From Aridibacter famidurans (GTDB lineage Bacteria > Acidobacteriota > Blastocatellia > Pyrinomonadales > Pyrinomonadaceae): 64,000 nt of DNA. Below, in pieces: positions 24,363 to 32,844 of this stretch. The DNA is taken from the NCBI GenBank assembly GCA_024103495.1, contig JAGFIQ010000003.1, positions 43,500-107,499 on the forward strand. Direction: 5' to 3'. The position numbers and the translations under genes are program-made. How positions within the stretch are numbered: the first letter of the stretch is position 1; the number at the start of each line of letters is the position of its first letter. The notes beneath the pieces are model-generated. The model made no database searches. It had not been told where the DNA came from and worked only from the letters and a program-made list of their open reading frames with translations.

Positions 24363-25315
24363 CAGTCCGCTATAGGTTCAGGTCCTCCCACTTTCAGATC
24401 TTCCAGTAATTGCGCAACTGAAGGAAGAAACGAGTAATCGGCCGGTCTTTTCAACCGAAAAACGGGGACTTTCCTGACAACCTCGTCGCAAAGCCTGAAG
24501 TGCTCCGCCGTCTTGCGTGTAGCGTTCAAGTAGCGGTTCAAGTATGTGTTTCTTACTAATTCAATGAGCGCGTCAGTTTGACGGAGACGTTCAATCTTTA
24601 CACTGTCGTCTTCTTCCAAAACGAATAAAGCCCCCAATCCAATCTGTTCGGAATCGAGAAACCGTTCGGGTGCAAACGAACTCTTTGGAACGAGGCGGCT
24701 TGACTCTTCCGCCCGGCCCAAGCTAGATCCCATTTCTTTGAAAGAGTCGGGCCAAAGCCTAATTCTTGGAAAGCCAGACTTGGTGAAGAGTCTCTCGCCT
24801 TCCAAAAACACGGGGAGCAAATCATCGGTGACGAGCTCGTAGCCCTGCATGGACAGGAAAGCAGCAAGAGTAGACTTCCCCATCCCCTTTTCCCCAAGAA
24901 AACCGAATCCGCTGCCGCCCACAACGACAAAGCTCCCATGAAGAACCAGTGCGCCCCGATGGTTCAGCAAAATGCCCAGCAACGCTCCTACGACGATAGG
25001 CGCAAGATCGTCCACGTCGATTCCGGGTTCAGGGTCGAGCACAATTTCCGTTCCGTCACGAACCAATCCACGAGCTAAGCCCTTCCACTCGTAAAGAGAG
25101 ACTTGCGGTGACATATGAACAACGCAGCCGTCTCTTTCGAACTTTTCGGGAGTCGACATCTCATTGAGCACACGCTCGGAATTGATCGTTCTAAGGATAA
25201 CGGCCGCGTCGGACTTCAAATTGGATCTACGAAGATCGGGAAGCGGAAACTCGGATTCAAGATTGACCCCGTAAACGGAGTACATGTATCGAGCGCGAGA
25301 GTGACTGGGATTCAT
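24362..25315 (-). CDS. HPr-kinase-like protein (lasso peptide modification kinase)
   Basis: The protein of about 317 residues begins YSVYGVNLESEFPLPDL, the usual opening of this family, and carries LHGSFVVVGGSGFGFLGEKGMGKSTLA, a Walker A of the HPrK type, then ELVTDDLLPV with two Asp residues in the expected metal position. Related enzymes in paeninodin-type clusters phosphorylate a Ser of the peptide. The frame extends to 25378, but the added N terminus is a hydrophobic stretch out of place for this family; 25315 or the Met at 25285 are better starts, neither with a strong ribosome binding site. It follows the precursor gene by about 106 bases. Confidence 0.8.
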   Translation of the reverse strand: MNPSHSRARYMYSVYGVNLESEFPLPDLRRSNLKSDAAVILRTINSERVLNEMSTPEKFERDGCVVHMSPQVSLYEWKGLARGLVRDGTEIVLDPEPGIDVDDLAPIVVGALLGILLNHRGALVLHGSFVVVGGSGFGFLGEKGMGKSTLAAFLSMQGYELVTDDLLPVFLEGERLFTKSGFPRIRLWPDSFKEMGSSLGRAEESSRLVPKSSFAPERFLDSEQIGLGALFVLEEDDSVKIERLRQTDALIELVRNTYLNRYLNATRKTAEHFRLCDEVVRKVPVFRLKRPADYSFLPSVAQLLEDLKVGGPEPIAD

Positions 25316-25421
25316 TAAGATCTCTAAAGCGAAGAAGAAAAGAAACAGCCGGAGAAAACAGAGTTTTCGCCCGGCCATTTCTTTTGGTTGGGGTGGTTAT
25401 TAGTCAAAAAGCAAGTTGCCC

Positions 25422-25568
25422 TTAGCCGTCAGAGATTCCGGTGACACCGAAATCATCGTACGACCCTGGGTTCTTGAGTTTCGACTGTTGGGTAAGAGAG
25501 TCTATATCTCCGTAAACGACCAGTTCGGGCGTTTCCCAGACCCTCTTTGTTTCTTTACCCTTTTCCAT
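25422..25568 (-). CDS. Lasso-type RiPP precursor peptide
   Basis: The start at 25568 is fixed by AGGAGGT at 25574-25580, five bases upstream, giving 48 residues. Residues 11-26 fit the lasso leader signature Y-x-x-P-x-L-x(3)-G-x(5)-T, with Trp replacing Tyr: W11, P14, L16, G20, T26. The presumed leader end after Q27 would leave a core Q28 to G48 (QSKLKNPGSY, then DDFGVTGISDG). Acidic residues are D38, D39 and D47, none of which falls at position 7-9 of that core. A core starting at K30, L31, K32 or N33 would allow a normal ring. Ser46 near the end is a candidate site for the kinase. The gene has its own promoter within the operon. Confidence 0.82.
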   Translation of the reverse strand: MEKGKETKRVWETPELVVYGDIDSLTQQSKLKNPGSYDDFGVTGISDG

Positions 25569-25573
25569 TCTCC

Positions 25574-25580
25574 ACCTCCT
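25574..25580 (-). promoter_or_regulatory. Strong ribosome binding site of the precursor gene
   Basis: AGGAGGT on the minus strand lies five bases before the ATG at 25568 and decides that start over the in-frame ATG at 25625. Confidence 0.85.
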
Positions 25581-25595
25581 TTTTGGATTGGCGCG

Positions 25596-25625
25596 ATTAT
25601 ATAACCACGCCTTCTTGTGAAGCAA
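25596..25625 (-). promoter_or_regulatory. Dedicated promoter for the RiPP precursor
   Basis: On the minus strand TTGCTT (25620-25625) and a perfect TATAAT (25596-25601) are 18 bases apart, placing transcription start about 20 bases before the precursor ATG. This lets the precursor be made in excess over the enzymes encoded upstream. Confidence 0.62.
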
Positions 25626-25697
25626 CCTTCGTCCGACCGACCGAAGAACGATCGGCGATTCGGGTCACCCACACTCGTTAGTCTGCAAACCTGCGGC

Positions 25698-27689
25698 TTA
25701 GACTGCCTTGGCGGCCGGCGCCAGCGCCCGGGAAGCGCTTGCGTCTCCCTCGACCATCCGGAGCCAATGCGACAGATTTACACACGTATTCAAAAACAAC
25801 GGCTCTCCTTCATATCGAAGCGGGTCATCGACGAAGCGTCGATATGAAGCCCTCAGTTTCTCTATATCTACAAACGGCGCAATTACCTCGGGCCGGTCAA
25901 ACAGCGCTTCCCTTATCTCAGCGGTCCCGAATCGATGAAGATTCAGCTTGAAGCTGATCCCGATGTTCGCTTTGTCGGTCCGCCACCGCACCTCCTCCGG
26001 AAGTATCTCCGAAGTCGACCTTCGGATGATCGACCTCGTCCAGCCTTCATGCACCTTCTGCCACGACGGAAGCCTGGCGCAGAACTCGATCAGTCTCCGG
26101 TCAAAGAACGGGTACCGTTGCTCGACCCCGAAAGCCGCTGATACCTTCTCAAATGTCTCAAGCGCAAAAGCGAAGATTCCGCTGCAAAGTGCTTCCCAAT
26201 GCTCCACAGCTGAATTCTCTCGTTCAGGGTGATTCTGTTGCATCAACGCGAAATACCTTTCCTCCAGAAACTGCTCTCTGGAAAACTCGGGACGAAGCGA
26301 ATCGTGACAGAACTTAAGTTGCGACGGCATTTTTCGATTCTCTTCCACACTCACGTCGATTCGATTCAGAAAGCGCCAAGTGGACCGGACAAAGTCCGGG
26401 ATCGCCGGCCTGACACCGCGGTTCCAGATCAGTTTCCGGAACTCGTGATGACGGCTCGGCATGTTCCTCTCCAACTGCCTGGCACTTCGAAACAGGCGCA
26501 GGAACTGCCACTCCCTTGCCATTCCCTCGAATCCCTCATATCCATAAGAGATCGCCGAATCTCCGTCGAACCCGCTCAGAAGGACGTCTGTCCCGTTTGC
26601 CGCGGCCGCATCAAAGATCGCCATATCCATAAAGACATTGGGCGCCCCGACCGGATGATCAGCGCTCTCGTGCAGAGATCGCATTCGACTGAACAGATTG
26701 ATCGAATCTGCGGTAACAAAAACCGGATCGCAACCCGAGTGAGCGATCACGCTGTCAATGAACCTGCGTTCGTCGATCCTCGCGTCCTGTTTCGCGATAT
26801 CCGGAAAGATCGCCGAATACGACTTGATCGCGGGTTTGCCCTGTGCATCAAGTTCGCGTCCCGCAATGCACGTGATCGTCGACGAATCGAGACCGCCGCT
26901 GAGCATAGACGCCACGGCGCCGGAGCTTCGTGTCCTTGCCGCGATCGAAGCTACGAGTATCTCCCTGAACGCCTCCTCAAAATCCCGTGAAGAGCGCAGT
27001 CCCTGCGGGGCATCCTCTCTGGGTTTCCAGTATCGCCGGATGCCGATCCCATCGCGGTCAACCTCCATCAAGCTGTTTGCCGGCAACCGCCTTACCCCTT
27101 TGAACAGTGTGGATTCTTTGTCCAGGTAGTTGAAGATCAGGTAATCACCGATCGCCTGTTCGTCGACTTCCAGAGCCACATCGTCGAGTTCAAAAAGCGC
27201 CTTTGCCTCGGAAGCCAGGGCAAAAAGCTTTCCCGGGCGATAGATATAATAGAAGTGCTTCACCCCCATCGAATCCCTTACACACAGTAGCTTGCGCTTG
27301 CGGGAGTCCCATATGGCAAAGGCGAAGTCTCCTAACAACCTGGAAAAGCAATCTTCTCCCAGTTTTTCGTAGCAGAGACGAACAAGGGCCGCGTCTGTCT
27401 CGGTACGGCTTGACCGCGGCTCGCCAACGAGAGCGATCAACTCTTCGCGATTGTCCAGTCTTACATCCCCGGCAAAAACGGTTGACGAACCGAAACTTCC
27501 AAGGGGCTGTTCTTCAAAGATCGACTCCGGTGTGTGGTGTCCCGGAACAAAGCCAAAGGCCAGGCTGCCCGATACCTTCTTTCCCGCGGGCCCGTTGCCT
27601 CGGTGTGCGAGGCGATCCAACATCGCGGAAAGCTCGAGTTCGACCGCAGGGCTGCCGTCCAGTCTCCAAATAACGGCAAATGCACTCAT
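25698..27689 (-). CDS. Asparagine-synthetase-like lasso cyclase
   Basis: The 663-residue protein has an N-terminal Ntn-like domain without the glutaminase nucleophile (it starts MSAFAVIWRLDG, not MC), and a synthetase domain with the ATP motif MLSGGLDSSTITC. Loss of Cys2 is usual in lasso cyclases, which activate a side-chain carboxylate with ATP and let the peptide N terminus attack it to form the macrolactam. The start overlaps the stop of the B2 protease gene as ATGA. Two true AsnB proteins with Cys2 occur elsewhere in the window, so this one is clearly the specialised paralogue. Confidence 0.9.
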   Translation of the reverse strand: MSAFAVIWRLDGSPAVELELSAMLDRLAHRGNGPAGKKVSGSLAFGFVPGHHTPESIFEEQPLGSFGSSTVFAGDVRLDNREELIALVGEPRSSRTETDAALVRLCYEKLGEDCFSRLLGDFAFAIWDSRKRKLLCVRDSMGVKHFYYIYRPGKLFALASEAKALFELDDVALEVDEQAIGDYLIFNYLDKESTLFKGVRRLPANSLMEVDRDGIGIRRYWKPREDAPQGLRSSRDFEEAFREILVASIAARTRSSGAVASMLSGGLDSSTITCIAGRELDAQGKPAIKSYSAIFPDIAKQDARIDERRFIDSVIAHSGCDPVFVTADSINLFSRMRSLHESADHPVGAPNVFMDMAIFDAAAANGTDVLLSGFDGDSAISYGYEGFEGMAREWQFLRLFRSARQLERNMPSRHHEFRKLIWNRGVRPAIPDFVRSTWRFLNRIDVSVEENRKMPSQLKFCHDSLRPEFSREQFLEERYFALMQQNHPERENSAVEHWEALCSGIFAFALETFEKVSAAFGVEQRYPFFDRRLIEFCARLPSWQKVHEGWTRSIIRRSTSEILPEEVRWRTDKANIGISFKLNLHRFGTAEIREALFDRPEVIAPFVDIEKLRASYRRFVDDPLRYEGEPLFLNTCVNLSHWLRMVEGDASASRALAPAAKAV

Positions 27690-28129
27690 AAAGAACCGAA
27701 CTCTGTTGGCCTGAAGATCGAAAATCGCTTCTTATGCCTTGGAAGCCTCCCGATCACGATCCTGTCTGCTACCTCGACCCAGGCGTGGGCCTCAAATTCA
27801 GGAGCTTTCTCTTGATCAACGCCTATGCGGATCCGTGACGGAAGTCCTCGCTTCCTCAAGATCACGCTGGTGCTGATCGCCTGAGTAAGGCAGCTTGCTC
27901 GCGGAACAAATGAGCTGACCGCCCTGACAGCTGCTGCTGTGTACTCGACCAGACTCCAGTCAATTCCGGAATCGATTCCGCCGTCGGACTCAATTTCCAG
28001 ATTTCGCTTAACTATCCGTGAGGGCATCAGCCACAAGGCCAAACGAACCCCCACAACATAAACCAGCGCTTCAAGTACCAGGCGTTTGTTCCGCCTCGAG
28101 AGCCCAAAAAAAGCGAGCATTCTACTCAT
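27686..28129 (-). CDS. Lasso peptide B2 protease (transglutaminase-like fold)
   Basis: The 147-residue protein has the B2 layout: a basic, partly hydrophobic N terminus, then the catalytic Cys in RASCLTQAI (C80) and His in HAWVEV (H115), with D122 as a candidate third residue. B2 proteins remove the leader peptide in cooperation with a PqqD-like partner, here the preceding gene, which overlaps it by eight bases. The following cyclase gene overlaps by four. Length and motifs match the stand-alone B2 proteins of split lasso systems. Confidence 0.9.
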   Translation of the reverse strand: MSRMLAFFGLSRRNKRLVLEALVYVVGVRLALWLMPSRIVKRNLEIESDGGIDSGIDWSLVEYTAAAVRAVSSFVPRASCLTQAISTSVILRKRGLPSRIRIGVDQEKAPEFEAHAWVEVADRIVIGRLPRHKKRFSIFRPTEFGSL

Positions 28130-28475
28130 TAACAGGAACGATAAGACCCTGCTTTAAAACTTCATCTAGAAACGCCTGGACCTCGGACCTGCAGGTCTCC
28201 TCCTCGACATCGAACTCCTCGCCTACCAACTGAAGTAGTTCCTCGAAAGACCTTTTCTCTCTGAGCGCATTCCATATGAAGAAGCCGACCGAGTTAAGAC
28301 CGAAGTATGTGCCGTTGGAAAGGTTCAGTATCACAGCGCCCCCATCGAGGTCGCTGCACAGATGTTCTTTGATCGCTTTGTAGCGTATGCCGCCCGAACC
28401 GGGCTCTGTACTTCCCACTGGAAAATCCTTTTCTATCAACGGATCCGAAATCTTCGCTATCGAGTTTGCTTCCAT
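28122..28475 (-). CDS. PqqD-like RiPP recognition protein (B1)
   Basis: The 117-residue protein is a PqqD-family RRE: GGAVILNLSNGTYFGLNSVGFFIWNAL is the beta-strand and helix region that clamps the leader, followed by SFEELLQLVGEEFDVEEE. About 40 extra residues precede the domain. It is the first gene of the lasso operon and should bring the leader (around W11 to T26) to the B2 protease. The upstream TAGGT is only a modest ribosome binding site. Confidence 0.9.
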   Translation of the reverse strand: MEANSIAKISDPLIEKDFPVGSTEPGSGGIRYKAIKEHLCSDLDGGAVILNLSNGTYFGLNSVGFFIWNALREKRSFEELLQLVGEEFDVEEETCRSEVQAFLDEVLKQGLIVPVNE

Positions 28476-29208
28476 TTACCTACAACACGCAAAAGCAAGC
28501 TCAGAAGTTAATGAGCAACCAGGCTCGCACTCATCGACTTGCTCTACCGATCAAATATCATATAACTGAATCAAAATGCCTTGTTTCAGCAAAGGCCGGA
28601 AACAAACGCATTCGATCAAGTAATAACCCGGAACAATTCCGGTGGATCAGACACCACCCACTTCCCGCGCTCGCTTTGATCCGGACTACCTTCCTCACGC
28701 ACCTGAAAACTAAACTTTGAATGGCCTTTCATTAAGAAAGATAGATCCCAATTATCTTTAGCAAGTCCGAATCTGCCGTATCTTCCAGATCTCCTTCTCT
28801 TTTGTACCGGCCCGTTCCCGGAAGCCTCGCCTTTTCAATTGCGCCAAAGCCTATCAAGAAACGTCGATATTGCCAACTCACGGGGAGGCCCTTGTGACCA
28901 GATTCCTCCCTTGCGGACCTCAATTTCCGCGAGAACTTATTTTTTTGCACAAGAAACGAAGGCAAACTAAACCGGCAATGTCACGAGTCCCCCTTCCATT
29001 TAACGGCCTGATAAACCGACAGCACGATCGATGACTGCTGAAAAGCGGTAAATCTTGATAATTACGCACAACCTCTCAATACTACCTACAACGGATCGAC
29101 TTCACATCCGACAATCGTCCTACAAAGTGCCACCTTCCCGCCGGGGTACAGGGGCAGGTTTGCGCTATACAGCAGTAGGTAGCTTCGACAGTAGCCGGCA
29201 GATCCCGC
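28476..29208. other. Long intergenic interval upstream of lasso operon
   Basis: These 733 bases should hold the lasso operon promoter; a -10-like TATGAT occurs on the minus strand within 28550-28565 but lacks a good -35. A 77-codon minus-strand frame at 28732-28965 has no ribosome binding site and no recognised motif; it might be a remnant. Composition is more AT-rich than in the flanking genes. Confidence 0.45.
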
Positions 29209-30309
29209 CTAAACTCCGGGTTCCGAAGGGTTCTCCTCTCCCCGGGATATCTGCGCAACGTCGGGTCGATGGTCGTTAACAGCGGTTTCCCCTATCCATC
29301 TGTTTCGAAAAGCAACGATCCCGAACATCCAGCCAAATCCATAGGAAAAGTGCAGTATCGCGAAACTCAATGACACGAGCGGCACCAGACGCAACCGGCG
29401 TCCGGCGGTAGACAGCGATGCGAAGAGGTTTCCGAGCAGATACGCAAACCCCACAATCGCCAGCATCCATGCTGCCGCCATCGAAAACATCGATGCTACC
29501 GAAAGCACGATCAAGGTGATAAGGAACGCGAGCGGGACAAACTGCCGGATGCTCATCTGGCGGGGATGAAGCTGCAGAACCCGGACCTTCCAGTATCCGT
29601 ACTGGAAGTATTGTCTCCAGAGAGAGCGGAATGAGCTTCTGCTGTAATATCTCGACCTGATGTCGGGAGAAAGCAAAATGCGTCTTCCCGTCTTCCTGAT
29701 CCGGAAGTTGTACTCGTCGTCCTGGTTCCTTACGAGTTCCTCGTTGAACGGGCCGACCCGTTCGATGATCTCACGCGTATATGCCGGAAAGGCCACCGTA
29801 TCGGTGTACTTTTCGCGATCGTTCACGGTACGGAATGCCGATCCGCCCACTCCGAACGAGGAACTCATAGCCAGCGCGATCGCATTAGCGACAGATCCTT
29901 CGCCAACCGTCTCGATCGGACCGCCAACACCGTCAGCCTTCTTCTCCCGAAGCAGCCTGACGCAGTTCAAAATGTAATCTTGATCAACCTCGCAGTGGCC
30001 GTCGATCCGCACGACGATAGTGCCTTTTGCTTCTTGCAACGCACGGTTGAGTGCTGAAGGAGCGATCCGCTTGGGGTTGTCGACGACCGAAACAGGCACT
30101 TCTGTCTCACCGGCCAGGTCCAGGACGATCTGCCTTGTGCCATCCGTCGACATTCCGTCTGCTACGATCAACTCCAAACGGTCTTTCGGATAGCTCTGGG
30201 CGAGGACCGACCGAACTGCTCTCTCGATGAAATCCACCTCGTTATATACCGGCATTACTACCGAAACATACGGATCCTCATTGTTCTTGCTTGCGGCTTC
30301 TTTCATCAA
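29209..30309 (-). CDS. Family 2 glycosyltransferase with C-terminal membrane helices (ExoA-like)
   Basis: The 366-residue protein opens VSVVMPVYNEVDFIERAVRSVLAQSYP, the GT2 start, with ADGMSTDGT and the metal-binding VRIDGHCEV (D-x-H variant of D-x-D). Three to four hydrophobic helices follow from about residue 255. The best match in layout is ExoA-type enzymes that act on lipid-linked intermediates at the inner membrane. It overlaps the stop of the upstream CapK-like gene as ATGA and ends this operon segment. Sugar specificity is unknown. Confidence 0.88.
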   Translation of the reverse strand: MMKEAASKNNEDPYVSVVMPVYNEVDFIERAVRSVLAQSYPKDRLELIVADGMSTDGTRQIVLDLAGETEVPVSVVDNPKRIAPSALNRALQEAKGTIVVRIDGHCEVDQDYILNCVRLLREKKADGVGGPIETVGEGSVANAIALAMSSSFGVGGSAFRTVNDREKYTDTVAFPAYTREIIERVGPFNEELVRNQDDEYNFRIRKTGRRILLSPDIRSRYYSRSSFRSLWRQYFQYGYWKVRVLQLHPRQMSIRQFVPLAFLITLIVLSVASMFSMAAAWMLAIVGFAYLLGNLFASLSTAGRRLRLVPLVSLSFAILHFSYGFGWMFGIVAFRNRWIGETAVNDHRPDVAQISRGEENPSEPGV

Positions 30310-31727
30310 TTGCCCGTTTCACGACCGGCCCTGCCATTCGAATGCCCGACGGCAGTCCTTTCTTTCTCCGAGAGGTTGGATACAACTGCCCGGAATTTCC
30401 CTCTGTTTGTTCTTGGTATCTGCTCAACTTCCTGAAAATCGATCTCGACAGACCCAAGCCTCTCTCGGATCCTTGAAGCGAGTTGCTCCTTGTCTTCTGA
30501 GCGAAAGTCTTCGGCCGCTACATACCTCACCGCGATCTTCGATAGCGATTCCTGAATGATCTGCGCCTCTTTCATCCGGATGCCGCCCTTGAAAACAGGG
30601 TCCATACGCCCGACGCGTCTGCCTTCCTTCGTGTAGAGCAAGTCGTCGGTCCGGCCTTCGATGCATTCAATGACGGGGAGTCCCCTCCCGCAGCCGCATT
30701 CCTTTTCTGAAAAGGTCCCGCTGTCCCCGACGCGGTAGCGGATGAGAGGCATATCAATGTTCATCAGGCCTGTACAAATGAATTCACCCGTGTTCGGCTC
30801 ATCACCATCCAGTGTTTCTATGATCCCTGCTTCGAGCCACTGATGCATAGTGCCCCGTGCACACTCGCTTGCGGCAGCCGCGATCTCCGCCATCCCGTAC
30901 GTTTCGCGAACCGGACACTTGAAGGCCTCGGATATGATCTCGCGCTGATGTTCAAAAAGCGGTTCTGCATTCGCGATAGCCACCTTCAGTTCAGGTGTCG
31001 CAATCCCCTGCCGGATGCTCTCTCTGGCAAGGGCCTCGATCGCGGACGGATAACCCAGCAGATAGGTTATGCCGTATTTCCCGAGCGCATCGACGTACTC
31101 CGAGGCCGAATCCGGCGACAGGTGGTACGACGACATATAAAGCTGATTCAATCCCTTGTTCCAGACCCAGTACGGCGGCTTCTTTCGCGTAACGGGAGTT
31201 ACAAGCTGGCCCCCGAAGATCGCCCACCTGTCGTTCCGCGAGAGACCGTACCAACGCCTGGCTCTGGCTTCGAACAGTGCATACCATTCTTTGACCGTTT
31301 CAGCCGATAACCAGAGGTCCAGAGACGTTCCCGTCGTGCCGCTTGTGTGGTCGTGAAACATCCTCGACGTCGAACGATCGTCAGCCACAAACGCCTCAGG
31401 TTCGGATCGAAGGGATTCCTTTTCCAGAAGCGGCCAGTTTTCAAGGTAAGACCACGAAGCCTTGTCCCCTTTCCTGCGCCGCTCATCCCACATTCTCCGG
31501 TAGAAAGGCACGCTCTCGGCCGCACGTTCCAACAAAAGACTTAGCCGTTCTTCCTGCCAAGCTCGCCATTGATCGGCATTCCATCGATCACGCTCAAGCG
31601 CTTCTTCCACAAGCCGCTCGGTTCGCGAGTCGTATCTCCACCAGCCAAGGTAGTATCCCCGAAGGCTCGCCACAGCACTGCGGGCTGCGGAAGGGAGTCT
31701 GTGATAGATCTTTAGTGCAGTGCTCAT
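30306..31727 (-). CDS. CapK/PaaK-like adenylate-forming enzyme
   Basis: Starting at 31727, where it overlaps the preceding stop as ATGA, the protein has about 473 residues. It carries the adenylation motifs of the phenylacetate-CoA ligase branch: HTSGTTGTSLDLW (P-loop), RETYGMAEIAAAASEC, and RYRVGDSG. CapK-type members are common in capsule and exopolysaccharide loci, where they are thought to activate an acyl group for attachment to sugar. No carrier-protein gene lies beside it, but the same locus encodes an NRPS/PKS line and an acyltransferase. The substrate is unknown. Confidence 0.85.
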   Translation of the reverse strand: MSTALKIYHRLPSAARSAVASLRGYYLGWWRYDSRTERLVEEALERDRWNADQWRAWQEERLSLLLERAAESVPFYRRMWDERRRKGDKASWSYLENWPLLEKESLRSEPEAFVADDRSTSRMFHDHTSGTTGTSLDLWLSAETVKEWYALFEARARRWYGLSRNDRWAIFGGQLVTPVTRKKPPYWVWNKGLNQLYMSSYHLSPDSASEYVDALGKYGITYLLGYPSAIEALARESIRQGIATPELKVAIANAEPLFEHQREIISEAFKCPVRETYGMAEIAAAASECARGTMHQWLEAGIIETLDGDEPNTGEFICTGLMNIDMPLIRYRVGDSGTFSEKECGCGRGLPVIECIEGRTDDLLYTKEGRRVGRMDPVFKGGIRMKEAQIIQESLSKIAVRYVAAEDFRSEDKEQLASRIRERLGSVEIDFQEVEQIPRTNRGKFRAVVSNLSEKERTAVGHSNGRAGRETGN

Positions 31728-32818
31728 CGACTCACCCGCTCGGCCATCGAACCCGAGCGCCTCTCGGAGCCCGGCAACTGTTCCTCGGATAGAATCTCTT
31801 CGAACAGACTCACCCAATGCCGCTTCACATTGCTCCAGGACGATCGCTCGGCGAGTTGCCTTCCGTTCCTCGACAGCCGTTCGGTAGCTTCAGGATCGTT
31901 CAGCAAGGTAATCACGGCATTGGCCATTTCCTCGGGGTCATCGTCCTTTACGAGGATCCCGTTCTCGCCATGCGTGATTAGTCTCGAAAGCCCTCCGACA
32001 TCCGTTGCGATAACCGGGAGTCCGAACGCGCAGGCCTCGACCACGCTCACAGGCATATTGTCGACGCGGTTCGTGTTTAGGAAAATATCTGCCTTCGAGA
32101 ACTCTTCCGCCTTCGAAGCCTCATCAAGGAATCCGGGGAACCGTACGGAATCCTGCAGGCCCATCTCACGGGCCGAGCTCTTCACCGAACTCTCAAGTCC
32201 TTTGTCCACGCCGCCCATCACAAGGGTGGCGTCCGGAAATTCGCTCTTCACAATTGCAAGGACATCCAGCGCCAGCCCGGGATTGTAGAGCGGATGGAAG
32301 CTGCGCATCCAGAGCATCCTCGGCCCTATCTCGTTTCGCGGCCGAAACCGATACCTTTCGAGGTCGATGGCATTGGGTATCATCCGGACCGGCGATACAT
32401 ATTGCTCCAGGGAGCCTGCCAGGAAAGGCGATGGAGCAACCAGAGACCTGGCCCGACCGAGTACCCTCTTCACCCATCTGTTGCGCTTTTTGGCAAACTC
32501 CGGGAGCTGGCCTCCGTGAAGCACAAGCACCGAGGGAATCCCGAGCGCCTTCGCGAGGAAGCTCGCAACATCCGCCAATACGAACGCCGGTCCGCTGTAT
32601 ACCTCAAGGACCATCAGATCGACCTTTCTCGAATCTCTCACGATCGTCAGCGCGACATCCATCAACCTCGCGAACTTGTTCACCTTTGACGAAACGGCGG
32701 TGACCTCAAACTCGTCCGCTTCAAGACGATCCGCGAGTATCTGGCCCTGCGTCGTGACAAAGCCCGCATTTCTCCCAAGGAGGTTTCCGACGATCAATAA
32801 TCTGGGATTCTGCTTCAT
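31724..32818 (-). CDS. Family 4 glycosyltransferase
   Basis: I start the gene at 32818 because the longer frame to 32992 would run deep into the upstream polymerase gene. The 364-residue product is a GT-B enzyme: LLIVGNLLGRNAGFVTTQGQ near the start, APSPFLAGSLEQY, MIPNAIDLERY, and the GT4 signature FLNTNRVDNMPVSVVEACAFGLPVIATDVGG with the E-x(7)-E region that binds the sugar nucleotide. Retaining transfer to a lipid-linked glycan on the cytoplasmic face is expected. Confidence 0.88.
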   Translation of the reverse strand: MKQNPRLLIVGNLLGRNAGFVTTQGQILADRLEADEFEVTAVSSKVNKFARLMDVALTIVRDSRKVDLMVLEVYSGPAFVLADVASFLAKALGIPSVLVLHGGQLPEFAKKRNRWVKRVLGRARSLVAPSPFLAGSLEQYVSPVRMIPNAIDLERYRFRPRNEIGPRMLWMRSFHPLYNPGLALDVLAIVKSEFPDATLVMGGVDKGLESSVKSSAREMGLQDSVRFPGFLDEASKAEEFSKADIFLNTNRVDNMPVSVVEACAFGLPVIATDVGGLSRLITHGENGILVKDDDPEEMANAVITLLNDPEATERLSRNGRQLAERSSWSNVKRHWVSLFEEILSEEQLPGSERRSGSMAERVSR

Positions 32819-32844
32819 CGATGGGTGCGGCACACTTCGCGGAC

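Noticed and set aside
25602..25660. CTTCG...CGAAG inverted repeat before the precursor, considered as a terminator of the cyclase gene
   Set aside because: Only five pairs and no T run follows it on the minus strand.
28732..28965. 77-codon minus-strand frame upstream of the lasso operon, considered as a second precursor
   Set aside because: No leader signature, no ribosome binding site and a basic composition unlike a lasso precursor.
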